From assembly GCF_002240415.1 (NCBI RefSeq), contig NZ_CP020028.1, positions 1,218,001 to 1,282,000 on the forward strand: DNA of 64,000 bases, given 5' to 3'. The first letter of the stretch is position 1. Every line of letters starts with the position of its first letter. The DNA is from Paenibacillus kribbensis (lineage in GTDB: Bacteria > Bacillota > Bacilli > Paenibacillales > Paenibacillaceae). The notes beneath the pieces were generated by a model. The model made no database searches. It had not been told where the DNA came from and was given only the letters and a program-made list of their open reading frames with translations. The position numbers and the translations under genes are program-made. This document shows positions 18,409-29,291 of the stretch, piece by piece.

Positions 18409-21400
18409 ATGAAAAAATGGGTATTTCGCTATCGCTATGATATGGCGGCAATGATATTGATGCTGATGGCCATTGTTACATATCTTGCTCCCATTTATGG
18501 ACCAGGGCAAATTGTGTTTAGCGACATTGCCTTTGGAGCCACCTCTCATCGATATCTGGAAGAAATAACAGGAGTATGGAACGAACGCTGGTCTACCTCG
18601 ACCTTGTTCAATGCTCCACGTATCCTGTATATTTTGCCTTTCTATGTACTTTCACTGTTATTTGACGAGAGCGGGCCGGTCTTGCTGAAATCTTTTATCA
18701 CGGGTCTGTTATTTATTTCGGCGTTCTCGATGTATGCCTTTGCCAAACGGCTGGTCAGTGTGTATTATTCACCGAGCTTTACGAAAACCCGTATTTTCGC
18801 TATTACGGCTGGTTCGCTGTTTTATGCGCTGAATCCATGGGTTATTTTCCGAATACAGCATATTTATTTGCTCTGTGGATATAGTTTGTTTCCGTTAATG
18901 CTGAGATTCTTTTTCAGTGCGGTTGATCCTAAATTTCAAATTCAACAAATTAAGAACTATCATCCACATAAGCTGTATCAACGGAACTGGATCGACCTGT
19001 TTCTGCTGGCTGCGGTATTCACCGTTAGTGCCGCGGCCATTCATTATTTTTTCTTCGGCATGATTTATTTGGGCTTGTTCACCATGCTGCTATTGATCAA
19101 GCTGACCTGGACCCACCGTAAGGCTGGTCGCACCTATCTACAGCCGTTATACGGCAATTTTTTGCGTAAAGGGATTATTTTTGGCGTATTTTTTGGACTA
19201 CTCAGCTTTTATTGGTTGTCCCTGTATGTCGGCAGCATGCTGATGGGCGCTCAAGCGTCTCAGCATAATATCAACGTCGTGGATACGTTGTCTCTGTTTA
19301 GCCGTAATAGCAGTTTAACTAATGTCGGTTATCTATTGAGCTATTGGTGGCCTATGTTTTCCTTTTCCTCACTGCCTGTCTTATTTTATGTCGGAGGAGG
19401 ATTTTTGCTGCTATTGATCGGTTATGCGATGGTAACCCGTTCACATAAAAATCCGATCATTCTGATTTTTTCATTGCTTACGGTGATGTTTCTGGTTGCA
19501 GCTACCGGGACGACGTTTCCATCCATTGCCAAGTGGTTTGTCATTTTGGTTACGAAGACTCCTGTGATTGGCTCGGTTTTCCGTGATCCCAACAAATTTA
19601 TTGGTCTGCTCTCTCTTAATTTTGGGGTGTTGCTGACCTTTGGTGTGATTCAGTTTATGGAGTGGTTCGGATCGTCGCCATTGCAGCGTGCATATAAAAA
19701 GCTGGCATTGGTTATCGTCGTCTTGTGTCTGGGGGTGTATTTTGCTCCCCTACGTACTCAGTTCATTGAGGGATATTACAAGCCGGTTCAAGTGCCATCG
19801 GATTATGCCCAAATGGCTGAAAAGCTGACAGATCCGAATCGTTTTGACAGCAAGGCCTTGTACTTTCCCATTGCCGACAATATGATTCAAAGCTATAACG
19901 GAGTGGCCACGCCCAAATGGAATAAAGGGAAGACTGCAACCGAGAAGGCAACTGGAGATTTCCAGGTATATTCTTCTCCCAAAAATACCATCTTCCATCA
20001 TGAGGGAAATGACCCCGGGATTACGTACTATTTGAATTTTCTGCAATATGTTATGGACAATGGGCTGAGCTCCCGGTTAGGGTCGCTGTTCTCTACCTTC
20101 GGCGTGAACCAGTTGGTCTATCATGATGAATATGTGGGACAGGAGAAGCGTCAGGATTTTCACCTTTCCCAGTTGGAAGGCCAGACTGGATTGAAGCGTA
20201 CCTACAAAAACGGGCTCTTTTCCATATTTAATCTGGATCAGGCACCGCCTTATATGAACATTCTGGCTAGTAAAATTGTGACACCTTACGGGTTTAGCCG
20301 ATTGGAGAGCTACAGTCATCTGCCTGGCTTTGATTTTAGCCGCTTCGGGGTGCTGTTCAGTACGTTAAAGCCTGAGTTGAACACGATTCAGACGGTCAAC
20401 AAGGGGGATTATGTGGAAGCGGCCTCCTTTAATGATTTGCTGTTGTCTCAGCTTCCGGCAGCGGATTACTTGAAGCCTTTTGATGCGATTGAGGACGGCA
20501 ATGCCTTTTTGAAATGGTCCAAAACCTTTGCCTCGACCAATGAATGGCTGTGGTATTTATCCTCCCAAAATATACGGAACTTTCCGTTTGATATGGAAAT
20601 GGATGCAGGGATTGCAGTCACCTTTGCCAGTAAGAAGCTGGATGTGGCCCCTTATCAGATGAGCAGCATCGAAGGGAAAACAGTCGTGGATTTTGACTCT
20701 ATGCTGAAGACGGAAACCTTTTTCAAGGCGGATAATCCGCAGCTGTTCAGTGTACAGGCTAATCCCCGTGAGGAACTGAATGATGTACCTACTCTGCATG
20801 GTGAGATTATGAAGGGGGACCCGAGTAATATATGGCAGGTCGCCAGATCCGGGCTGCTGGAAGCCAAGGAAAATAATCCGTATCAGTTCCAAATTACCGT
20901 TTCCGGGCGCGGGACGAACAAAATGCATGTAAAAATGAGGTTTTACGATAAGCAAATGCGCGAGCTGGGGGTTAGCTATGTTGTGGCGCCTTCAGAGGGA
21001 TATAATTTTGACGGTGTAAAATTTTACGGGGAATATGTGTCGCCGCCTGGAAGCTATTGGATGCGAATGGATTTGCTAACCCTGCAACGTCCACAGCAAA
21101 AAAACTACTGGTGGATTCATGATATCCAGCTACGTGATTTGGGGCAATACAGCAAGCCCAACTCGTTTACAATGCATAAAAAGCTGGATCAACCGCAAAC
21201 CTCGAAAGTGTATGCCAGAGTGTTTATGAATAAGGCAGGCGGGAAATTGCAAGTCGCACTGCCGGACAAAGTGGTTAACATAAAGACCCAGGATGAGGGC
21301 TTGAACCAATTCCAATGGGTCGATCTGGGAGAGCATGCCTTCCCCAAAGGAGATACTCCGATTACGGTTACTAACCTGCAGGGCTTTAATGCGGTCAATC

Positions 21401-22836
21401 AATTTGCCATTGTACCTATAGATCAGTTGGATAAGCTGGTTTTTCCGGTTGAGCAGGCGTTGAAGCGGGGCAAGCTTTTTTTCACCTTGGAGGCAGAAAA
21501 CGATTTTAACATTAAAGGGAATGTGCAGACGGAGCGTGCCCTGCCACGGCTCAGTATGGGACGGGGAATCAGCTTTCAGAAAGGTTCATTGAGCAGGGAT
21601 GTGGAAATTGCCAAAGCAGGCACTTATTCCACCGCTATTTTGGCTGATTTACCCTCCGGATATCATGGGGCGCTGACAATGAAATGGACGAATCAAGAGA
21701 CCGGAGAGGTACTGACAAGAACGGTTCGTACAGGTGAGGTGTATAAGCGGTTGCCCACCACCTCTTTATCCGAAAATCAGGTTATTGAAACGTTGCCGAA
21801 TCAGGATGGTTTCTCCAAGCAAATTATTCATGTCCCTGGTCTCCTGAAGGATTATGGACGGGTAGAATTCAGAAATCTGTTCTTACCCAAAGGGAAGTAC
21901 CGCTTAACACTTGTACTGGACAGTCAGGTGCCGTCATTGAGCAGTTTTGGAGATATTCATCGGATGGTTGGACAGGAAGTGACGGTGATGCCTGAGGAGG
22001 ACACCACGGAATCCTTAAGCACCGCTGTAGGCTGTGTAGCGGATATTCGGCCCGGCCAGACGAATCTGTCTTTGTCAGGCGATGGGCTATCCATTCGTTA
22101 TGCCCCAAGCTATTCCTGTGACTGGAATATATATGCGTCCCGGAAAATGAAGGCTGAGCCACTGCAGGAGTATGCGGTACAGTTGGATGCGCGGTCAGAG
22201 CAAATTGGAAGTCGGCATATGAAGGTCATTTTCTTGAATAAAGCCTCTCAAATTCTCCAAACCTCATATATTGACGAGGTCGAGGAGAGAGATAAGGAGC
22301 AATGGAATCATTATGATCAGATTGTGAAGGCTCCGGAAGGAACCGCCTTTATGCAGTTTCAGATTTTGGCACATTCGCATAAGAAGCAGTCAGGCTTGTT
22401 TCAAATGAAGAACTATTCCATCATTCCTTATCGAGCGATGATTACAGTGGATCAATTCACGTTGTTTGAGGGAACAGATATGGATACCTTTTTTATAGCA
22501 CCATATGCTTCGGAAAGTATTCAGGCTACTCGTGAAAATTCCATGGAACGCAGCTTTACGCTATATAACCCATCGCATCAGCAGGTGCTGATCCGGGAGA
22601 CCGAGTCACCCAACCCGCTATGGGAGTTTAGGCTGGGAAACGAAAATCAGCGTGCTCGTCTTTCTGTAAATGGCGTGACTACCGGATTCATTACGAGTGG
22701 CAATGGAAAGGGGAAAGTTATCGTTATTCTGGCTTCCGCCTATCGTTTCGGCTGGGTAATGTTCTCCATCGGGATACTCGGTGGAGCAGCTTGTTTTCTT
22801 CCTTATCGGCGATGGAAAAAGCGAAAGCTTCCATAA
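18409..22836 (+). CDS. giant GT-C-like membrane glycosyltransferase with large extracellular domains
   Basis: 1475 residues. About 12 membrane helices fill residues 8-460. The first outer loop begins QIVFSDIAFG, holding the acidic residue expected near the active site of GT-C transferases. Then come roughly 950 residues predicted outside the cell, rich in beta-strand and aromatic residues, probably two or more beta-sandwich carbohydrate-binding-like modules. A final helix near 1445-1465 and a basic KKRKLP tail complete it. GT-C enzymes use polyprenyl-phosphate sugars, which would fit the DPM-like GT2 and ManC in the same locus. The starting ATG has GAGAGGGGG upstream. The protein is unusually long; the family is inferred from topology, not from a confirmed match. 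Confidence 0.6.
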   Translation: MKKWVFRYRYDMAAMILMLMAIVTYLAPIYGPGQIVFSDIAFGATSHRYLEEITGVWNERWSTSTLFNAPRILYILPFYVLSLLFDESGPVLLKSFITGLLFISAFSMYAFAKRLVSVYYSPSFTKTRIFAITAGSLFYALNPWVIFRIQHIYLLCGYSLFPLMLRFFFSAVDPKFQIQQIKNYHPHKLYQRNWIDLFLLAAVFTVSAAAIHYFFFGMIYLGLFTMLLLIKLTWTHRKAGRTYLQPLYGNFLRKGIIFGVFFGLLSFYWLSLYVGSMLMGAQASQHNINVVDTLSLFSRNSSLTNVGYLLSYWWPMFSFSSLPVLFYVGGGFLLLLIGYAMVTRSHKNPIILIFSLLTVMFLVAATGTTFPSIAKWFVILVTKTPVIGSVFRDPNKFIGLLSLNFGVLLTFGVIQFMEWFGSSPLQRAYKKLALVIVVLCLGVYFAPLRTQFIEGYYKPVQVPSDYAQMAEKLTDPNRFDSKALYFPIADNMIQSYNGVATPKWNKGKTATEKATGDFQVYSSPKNTIFHHEGNDPGITYYLNFLQYVMDNGLSSRLGSLFSTFGVNQLVYHDEYVGQEKRQDFHLSQLEGQTGLKRTYKNGLFSIFNLDQAPPYMNILASKIVTPYGFSRLESYSHLPGFDFSRFGVLFSTLKPELNTIQTVNKGDYVEAASFNDLLLSQLPAADYLKPFDAIEDGNAFLKWSKTFASTNEWLWYLSSQNIRNFPFDMEMDAGIAVTFASKKLDVAPYQMSSIEGKTVVDFDSMLKTETFFKADNPQLFSVQANPREELNDVPTLHGEIMKGDPSNIWQVARSGLLEAKENNPYQFQITVSGRGTNKMHVKMRFYDKQMRELGVSYVVAPSEGYNFDGVKFYGEYVSPPGSYWMRMDLLTLQRPQQKNYWWIHDIQLRDLGQYSKPNSFTMHKKLDQPQTSKVYARVFMNKAGGKLQVALPDKVVNIKTQDEGLNQFQWVDLGEHAFPKGDTPITVTNLQGFNAVNQFAIVPIDQLDKLVFPVEQALKRGKLFFTLEAENDFNIKGNVQTERALPRLSMGRGISFQKGSLSRDVEIAKAGTYSTAILADLPSGYHGALTMKWTNQETGEVLTRTVRTGEVYKRLPTTSLSENQVIETLPNQDGFSKQIIHVPGLLKDYGRVEFRNLFLPKGKYRLTLVLDSQVPSLSSFGDIHRMVGQEVTVMPEEDTTESLSTAVGCVADIRPGQTNLSLSGDGLSIRYAPSYSCDWNIYASRKMKAEPLQEYAVQLDARSEQIGSRHMKVIFLNKASQILQTSYIDEVEERDKEQWNHYDQIVKAPEGTAFMQFQILAHSHKKQSGLFQMKNYSIIPYRAMITVDQFTLFEGTDMDTFFIAPYASESIQATRENSMERSFTLYNPSHQQVLIRETESPNPLWEFRLGNENQRARLSVNGVTTGFITSGNGKGKVIVILASAYRFGWVMFSIGILGGAACFLPYRRWKKRKLP

Positions 22837-22876
22837 GAAGCAAGCTGCTCAGGGGGGAACTGGTAGCATGATACGG

Positions 22877-23572
22877 CTACATCTCGTATTTGTAGCCTCT
22901 GCCCCAGACAGTGCGGATATGCTGAGGATTTTTAGGGTCACGTTCTATTTTTTTGCGAAGGCTGGAAATATGTACGTCGATGGTACGATCCAGATAAGCG
23001 CCATCTCCGCCTTTGATCCGATCCATCAGCTCGCTGCGGGTAAAGACTTTTCCTGGATTGGAGGACATCTCTTTTATAATGGAAAATTCGATTTGAGTAA
23101 CTTCAATTTCCTGGTCATCGACTAACAGGCTATGACGGTAATCATTCACCCAAACTCTTACCTTTTTAATCTTTGGGGTTACCGTTTGCGATTCAGTGGG
23201 CATGTTGCTGCCACTGCGGCGCAGCAGGGCTTTGATGCGGGCATTCAACTCTCTCAGACTGAAGGGCTGGCATAAAAAGTCATCCGCTCCGTCATCCAGA
23301 GCCTTTATCCTAATATTCAACAAGGTGTTATTAGAGATGACTAGCATAGGAACTGTTGTAAATTGACGGATTTGGCCGATCAGTCCACATTCGACCTTAC
23401 CGGAAAACATCAGATCGGTCACAATGATATCAGGCTTAAAACGCATAAGTGTAGGAATGGCAAGCTTACAATCATAGATAATCTCGGTGAGATAACCTTC
23501 CTCCTGAAGATGTAAAGCAATCATATCTGCCAAACTTTTTTGATCTTCAATGATAAATATTTTTATGGGCAT
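22877..23572 (-). CDS. OmpR-family response regulator with receiver lysine replaced
   Basis: 231 residues. Receiver at about 1-120 with Glu9/Asp10, Asp53 (IIVTDLMFSG) and Ser80. The position that is nearly always Lys-Pro reads CQPF, so Gln102 replaces the switch lysine. A winged-helix DNA-binding domain at about 133-231 ends in the typical RTIDVHISSLRKKIE and VWGRGYKYEM. It should bind DNA, but its activation may not follow the usual phosphorylation route. The ATG follows GGAGATGTGAG. It diverges from manC across a gap containing a perfect 14-bp inverted repeat, a plausible binding site. Confidence 0.88.
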   Translation of the reverse strand: MPIKIFIIEDQKSLADMIALHLQEEGYLTEIIYDCKLAIPTLMRFKPDIIVTDLMFSGKVECGLIGQIRQFTTVPMLVISNNTLLNIRIKALDDGADDFLCQPFSLRELNARIKALLRRSGSNMPTESQTVTPKIKKVRVWVNDYRHSLLVDDQEIEVTQIEFSIIKEMSSNPGKVFTRSELMDRIKGGDGAYLDRTIDVHISSLRKKIERDPKNPQHIRTVWGRGYKYEM

Positions 23573-23604
23573 AACTCACATCTCCTGTATAGACAATAGC
23601 GTTG

Positions 23605-23641
23605 CATAAGTATGTATTTTTCACAATAATACATACTTATG
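23605..23641. promoter_or_regulatory. perfect 14-bp inverted repeat between response regulator and manC
   Basis: CATAAGTATGTATT at 23605-23618 and its exact complement at 23628-23641, with a 9-base spacer. It lies 32 bases upstream of the OmpR-type gene and about 78 bases upstream of manC. There is no T-run, so a protein-binding site is more likely than a terminator. Confidence 0.5.
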
Positions 23642-23718
23642 TATTCGGCAGAAATGCGAAAAACGAACAGTCTTAATTAGAAGAAAAAAATTTAATTTAG
23701 AGAAAGAAGGTTGCGTCT

Positions 23719-25083
23719 TTGCGAATGATCTTATTATCCGGGGGTTCGGGTAAACGTCTTTGGCCCTTATCCAATGTGAACCGTCCCAAGCAGTTTCTTT
23801 CCATCCTGCGTCATGACGAACGACCCGAAAGCATGCTGCAACGAATATGGCGACAATTAGATGAAGCGAATTTGGCTGATGAGGCCTATTTTTCAACAAG
23901 TGGGACTCAGGCCGAGCTGATTCGGGGGCAAATTGGCGAAGATGCAGTGGTCATAGAAGAACCGACTCAGAGGGATACCTTCCCAGCCATTTCACTGGCT
24001 ACAGCCTACTTGCATGACGTTGCAGGTGCTTCACGCGACGAAATCGTAGGCGTCATGCCGGTGGACGGATATGCGGGAGATGAATTTTTTGAGCATCTGC
24101 GCAGACTTCCTTCTATATTAGAGCAGTCGGGGAGTGATATCGCACTGATGGGAGCGGCTCCGACCGAGCCCTCAGATAAATACGGGTACATTGTGCCTTC
24201 GTCATCCCCTTCGTTTGCCCAGCCATTTTATAGAGTTAGCTCATTTGTAGAAAAACCTGATCTTATCCGTTCGGAAGCGTTGATCCGTGAAGGAGCCTTA
24301 TGGAATTGCGGGGTGTTTGCTTTCAGGCTAGGTTTTTTGTTGGATATACTGGAGCAAAAGGGTTTACCAGCAGACTATAAATCTCTTTCGACAAATTATG
24401 CAGACTTGCCCAAAACCAGCTTTGATATTGCGGTAGTAGAACATACACGCAAGCTCTCCGTGCTTCCGTACCATGGAGAGTGGAGGGATTTGGGAACCTG
24501 GGATTCGTTGGTGCGGGAAATGAGCTCAGAGCTGAGCGGCCCCGGCTATATTTCAGAAGCTTCACATGACTCGCATATTATCAATGAACTGGAGATTCCG
24601 GTCAGCATCTGGAATGTTCCGGGCATTATCGTCGTTGCCGGGCCGGATGGCGTGCTGGTTACGGATCGACAATCTTCTACAGGCATTAAGGATATGGTGG
24701 CCGAAATTGAAATCGGTCCGCGCTTTGAAGAGCGCTTCTGGGGAAAGCAAACTGTGTTATCCCATCAACAGTCAGCAAGTGGTTTGCAGACAGTGACCAA
24801 ACGAGTTGTTATTTCGGCTGGAAGATTTATCAGCTATCATGAGCATCAGTTCCGTAAAGAAGTTTGGACCATCGTCTCAGGCACCGGAAGCGTGTGTATC
24901 AATGGCGTGACACAGACAGTCAGTCCTGGTGAGGTTATCGTCGTAGAGCCTGGTGCGAAGCATTTTATAGGCGCAATAGAGGAAGATCTGGAATTTATCG
25001 AGTCACAAATCGGGCATATCGTATCAGAAACGGATATTAGCCGATATGAATTTCCCGACCCGCTGGACACTCATTCCCTATAA
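23719..25083 (+). CDS. manC: mannose-1-phosphate guanylyltransferase with cupin domain
   Basis: 454 residues. Residues about 1-270 form the nucleotidyltransferase domain: LLSGGSGKRLWPLSN (GTP-binding signature), SSFVEKPD and LWNCGVFAF. The C-terminal part holds a cupin of the type II mannose-6-phosphate isomerase kind (ISYHEHQFRKEVWTIVSGTG and PGEVIVVEPGAKHF). It makes GDP-mannose and may also interconvert mannose-6-P and fructose-6-P. TTG 23719 is preferred since AAGAAGG lies 9 bases upstream; ATG 23725 is 15 bases away. It ends the glycan locus and supplies the likely donor for its transferases. Confidence 0.88.
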   Translation: MRMILLSGGSGKRLWPLSNVNRPKQFLSILRHDERPESMLQRIWRQLDEANLADEAYFSTSGTQAELIRGQIGEDAVVIEEPTQRDTFPAISLATAYLHDVAGASRDEIVGVMPVDGYAGDEFFEHLRRLPSILEQSGSDIALMGAAPTEPSDKYGYIVPSSSPSFAQPFYRVSSFVEKPDLIRSEALIREGALWNCGVFAFRLGFLLDILEQKGLPADYKSLSTNYADLPKTSFDIAVVEHTRKLSVLPYHGEWRDLGTWDSLVREMSSELSGPGYISEASHDSHIINELEIPVSIWNVPGIIVVAGPDGVLVTDRQSSTGIKDMVAEIEIGPRFEERFWGKQTVLSHQQSASGLQTVTKRVVISAGRFISYHEHQFRKEVWTIVSGTGSVCINGVTQTVSPGEVIVVEPGAKHFIGAIEEDLEFIESQIGHIVSETDISRYEFPDPLDTHSL

Positions 25084-25191
25084 AGTGCTTACAAATAAGA
25101 CTTGGATGTAGATGAACGAGGTATGAGAGGGGAGTACAGGAGGGGCCAGGACCTATTTTTTGTGAGTGGATGATTTGTATGTTTTCCCCAG

Positions 25192-25233
25192 AAAAAGGTA
25201 TCCATGCGCCAGGCGCGTGAATACCTTTTTTTT
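25192..25233. terminator. bidirectional terminator between manC and thioredoxin-like gene
   Basis: AAAAAGGTAT at 25194-25203 region pairs with ATACCTTTTT, with an inner TGCGCC/GGCGCG-like stem. T-runs follow on both strands, so it can end both convergent transcripts. Confidence 0.8.
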
Positions 25234-25281
25234 GCATGAACAGCTTGTTCGTATATCGCATTGCGTAACGAAGCACGAGGC

Positions 25282-25797
25282 TTATTGAATAAGCTTTTTG
25301 GAAATCAGCCACTCTTTTACAGCATCCGTACTGAGGTCTCTTTCAGGTGTCCATTCTATTTTATCAACCAGCTTGCCCTGTCTGAATTCTGCAATCGTAG
25401 GAGTGTATTTAACGTTGTAATCCGCTTTGAATTTATTCCATTGGGGTTTGTCCTTATGAATTTTATGAACGTTCAAAAATGTAATTTTCGAGCCCAGATT
25501 GTAATCCTCGATCATTTTGTTAAATTTCGGCTCAAAGCGGTTGCAGTCACCGCAGCTGGGTCTGCCGACATAGATGAACACACTTTGATCCTGCTGGATC
25601 AGTTTCTTGAAACCATCCATAGTAACCGCATTCAAATGGTCATATATTTCGGGATAATTGCTTTTGCTCGCTTGAATCTCTTTGTCTTTCTGTTGAATCA
25701 CTTGCTCCAGGCCCTGAAATTTGAATACGGCAGAAATCGCAATAGCAATAAGAAGCAATACAATGACACTTAATCCGGCGATATATGCTTTTTTCAC
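25282..25797 (-). CDS. membrane-anchored thioredoxin-like protein
   Basis: 171 residues. One N-terminal helix (AGLSVIVLLLIAIAISAVF, about 7-25) anchors it, and the rest faces outward. A thioredoxin-like fold follows: VFIYVGRPSCGDC with a C-x-x-C pair at Cys82/Cys85, then YNVKYTPTIAEF with the cis-proline. It resembles the PedC/bacteriocin-accessory group of membrane thiol proteins, which act in disulfide formation outside the cell. No bacteriocin genes are adjacent. The ATG follows AAAGGAGGAT. Confidence 0.8.
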   Translation of the reverse strand: MKKAYIAGLSVIVLLLIAIAISAVFKFQGLEQVIQQKDKEIQASKSNYPEIYDHLNAVTMDGFKKLIQQDQSVFIYVGRPSCGDCNRFEPKFNKMIEDYNLGSKITFLNVHKIHKDKPQWNKFKADYNVKYTPTIAEFRQGKLVDKIEWTPERDLSTDAVKEWLISKKLIQ

Positions 25798-26007
25798 AGA
25801 AATCCTCCTTTTTTTACAATCTAACGCATAGTATAAATGATATTTCCATTTTTGACTGTAACACTTGTCTCACTATGTAAGAAAAAAAGGGATCATGTCG
25901 CAAAAGCGAAAAAAATGGCTGTTTGGGATAAATCTTATTTTTTGAGTAGGATCGACTGGGGAACTGGAGGTGGACGCTCCGCGAACGGACCGTTGTTCCA
26001 ATCGCTG

Positions 26008-26057
26008 TTGTACCCGGATTTTTTCTATTCCCCTTAGCGGTGAAAATCCGGGTACAA
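26008..26057. repeat. 15-bp inverted repeat in a large imperfect hairpin
   Basis: TTGTACCCGGATTTT at 26008-26022 and its exact complement at 26043-26057 around a 20-base loop. The flanks (about 25970-26105) show further weaker complementarity, so the whole could fold as one long hairpin. It lies in the 467-base gap between the thioredoxin-like gene and bglP, which otherwise contains only the terminator at 26150-26187. It may be a dispersed intergenic element, but copies cannot be searched here. Confidence 0.55.
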
Positions 26058-26149
26058 AGGCGAACACTAACGCTTTTCCACAATCGTTCCGTCCTCTCCG
26101 CTGCTTTAAGTGGAAAAAGTTCTGTACATTCCTTCTAAAAGCAAAAACG

Positions 26150-26187
26150 AAAAACAGCGATTCTCCAACCGGAGAATCGCTGTTTTT
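26150..26187. terminator. bidirectional terminator downstream of bglP
   Basis: A perfect 17-bp stem (AAAAACAGCGATTCTCC and complement) with loop AACC and T-runs on both strands, about 80 bases after the bglP stop. Confidence 0.9.
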
Positions 26188-26264
26188 CAGTCTTGTTATG
26201 ATTTTTAAAATAACAAGGAGCGTCTATTTCGTAGAAAATTCCACTTAGGGTACAACCCCTTTTG

Positions 26265-28133
<1,869 letters not shown>

Positions 28134-28225
28134 TTATGGGTTATTCTTTGCTATGGATAGGACTTTCTGTTTACCTCATGTTGCTAAGATGCGCCGGCGT
28201 GCATCCTTTTAACCTTGTAAACAAG

Positions 28226-28302
28226 AAAAACCTAAACTCGTGGTGAAAACAAACGCACCCTCTCTTATAGAGGAACGTTGATTTCACCATCAGTTTAGGT
28301 TT
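28226..28302 (-). terminator. conditional terminator before bglP
   Basis: On the minus strand AAAACCTAAACT-ga-TGGTGAAA pairs with TTTCACCA-cg-AGTTTAGGTTTTT across a long loop, followed by T. Its first strand overlaps the end of the RAT hairpin, so binding of LicT to RAT would prevent this structure. Confidence 0.85.
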
Positions 28303-28326
28303 TGCCTGCCTTACCAGTCACAATCC
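28294..28326 (-). promoter_or_regulatory. RAT antiterminator for LicT, before bglP
   Basis: On the minus strand it reads GGATTGTGACTGGTAAGGCA then GGCAAAACCTAAA, nearly identical to the ribonucleic antiterminator targets of LicT/SacY-type proteins. It overlaps the 5' strand of the terminator just downstream. Confidence 0.9.
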
Positions 28327-28350
28327 ATGAACGATGAAGGTATGAAGTTT

Positions 28351-29199
28351 TTAGTCTGTTATATTATTTCGTTCCGTCACGCGATGAATATGAATGGTCA
28401 AATATACATATTCATCCTTGCTTAAATATTGATCGTATGTTTTTTCCAGGTACTCATTGATCTTTTGCGCACAGGCAAAGGCCTCGGTATACGTCTGCTT
28501 CACCTGGTTGTACAAAAATTCCTCGCCACTGTGAATGACCTCCTTGCGGATGACCCGCATTGCAAAATATTGCAGGTGTGTCAAAAATCTGGAGTAGCTA
28601 AAAGATGATTCATCCAGCACAATGCCGTAATGGTACGTGATAATGTTCAATATATGCTGAACGATCTCGGTCATTTTCAGTGTGGACTTCATTTCGTTGC
28701 CGTCGATCCGTGCGTTCACCATATGCAGTGCGATAAATCCCGCTTCATCTTCGCCCAGCTTGACTCCAAGCGTATTTTCGATTTTTTGCAGCGCGTCCAG
28801 TCCAACTGCAAATTCTTTTTTGTAGAAGCGTTTAATTTCATACAGCATCGCGTTTTGGAGCGCCAGTCCTTTTTCCTGCCGTTGTACGGCAAAATGAATA
28901 TGATCAGTCAGCGTCAAATAAATATTGTCGCTTAATTCCGTATCCAGCACTTCCGTTGCATGCTTTACGATTTCATTCACGACCTCCAGATGAGATACGG
29001 GGATATCATTTAGTAGCTCTGTAAGTTTGGCTGTGAACTCGTTTTCATTTAACATGAAAATCTTATCTATTTTATCATCATCGACGTGGTCGCCAGCTAC
29101 CTTTTTGAAGGAAATGCCTCTTCCCATCACGATGACCTCTTTGCCTTTATCATTTTTAGTCAACAGGACGTTGTTATTGAGCACCTTCTCAATAATCAT
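28351..29199 (-). CDS. licT: BglG/LicT-family transcription antiterminator
   Basis: 282 residues. RNA-binding CAT domain at about 1-56 (MIIEKVLNNNVLLTKNDKG, GRGISF), then two PTS-regulation domains. Four conserved histidines are visible in context: DHIHFAVQR and FIALHMVNA in PRD1, RFLTHLQYFAMR and LTIHIHRV in PRD2. Phosphorylation of these by HPr and the BglP IIB domain sets activity. ATG 29199 has GGAAGGGGG upstream; a longer frame without a ribosome site is rejected. RAT-terminator units lie both before it and between it and bglP, so it controls itself and the permease. Confidence 0.95.
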   Translation of the reverse strand: MIIEKVLNNNVLLTKNDKGKEVIVMGRGISFKKVAGDHVDDDKIDKIFMLNENEFTAKLTELLNDIPVSHLEVVNEIVKHATEVLDTELSDNIYLTLTDHIHFAVQRQEKGLALQNAMLYEIKRFYKKEFAVGLDALQKIENTLGVKLGEDEAGFIALHMVNARIDGNEMKSTLKMTEIVQHILNIITYHYGIVLDESSFSYSRFLTHLQYFAMRVIRKEVIHSGEEFLYNQVKQTYTEAFACAQKINEYLEKTYDQYLSKDEYVYLTIHIHRVTERNNITD

Positions 29200-29228
29200 T
29201 GAAGTTCCCCCTTCCATCCTTTACCAAT

Positions 29229-29291
29229 AAAAAATGCCCAAGCACAATTCAACACTATTGTTAGCAATAGCACTCAATTGAACTCAGGCAT
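29229..29291 (-). terminator. conditional terminator before licT
   Basis: On the minus strand AATGCC...TTCAATTGAGTGCTATTG pairs with CAATAGTGTTGAATTG...GGCATT around CTAA, followed by a T-run (29229-29234). It overlaps the RAT just upstream and would limit licT expression without active LicT. Confidence 0.85.
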
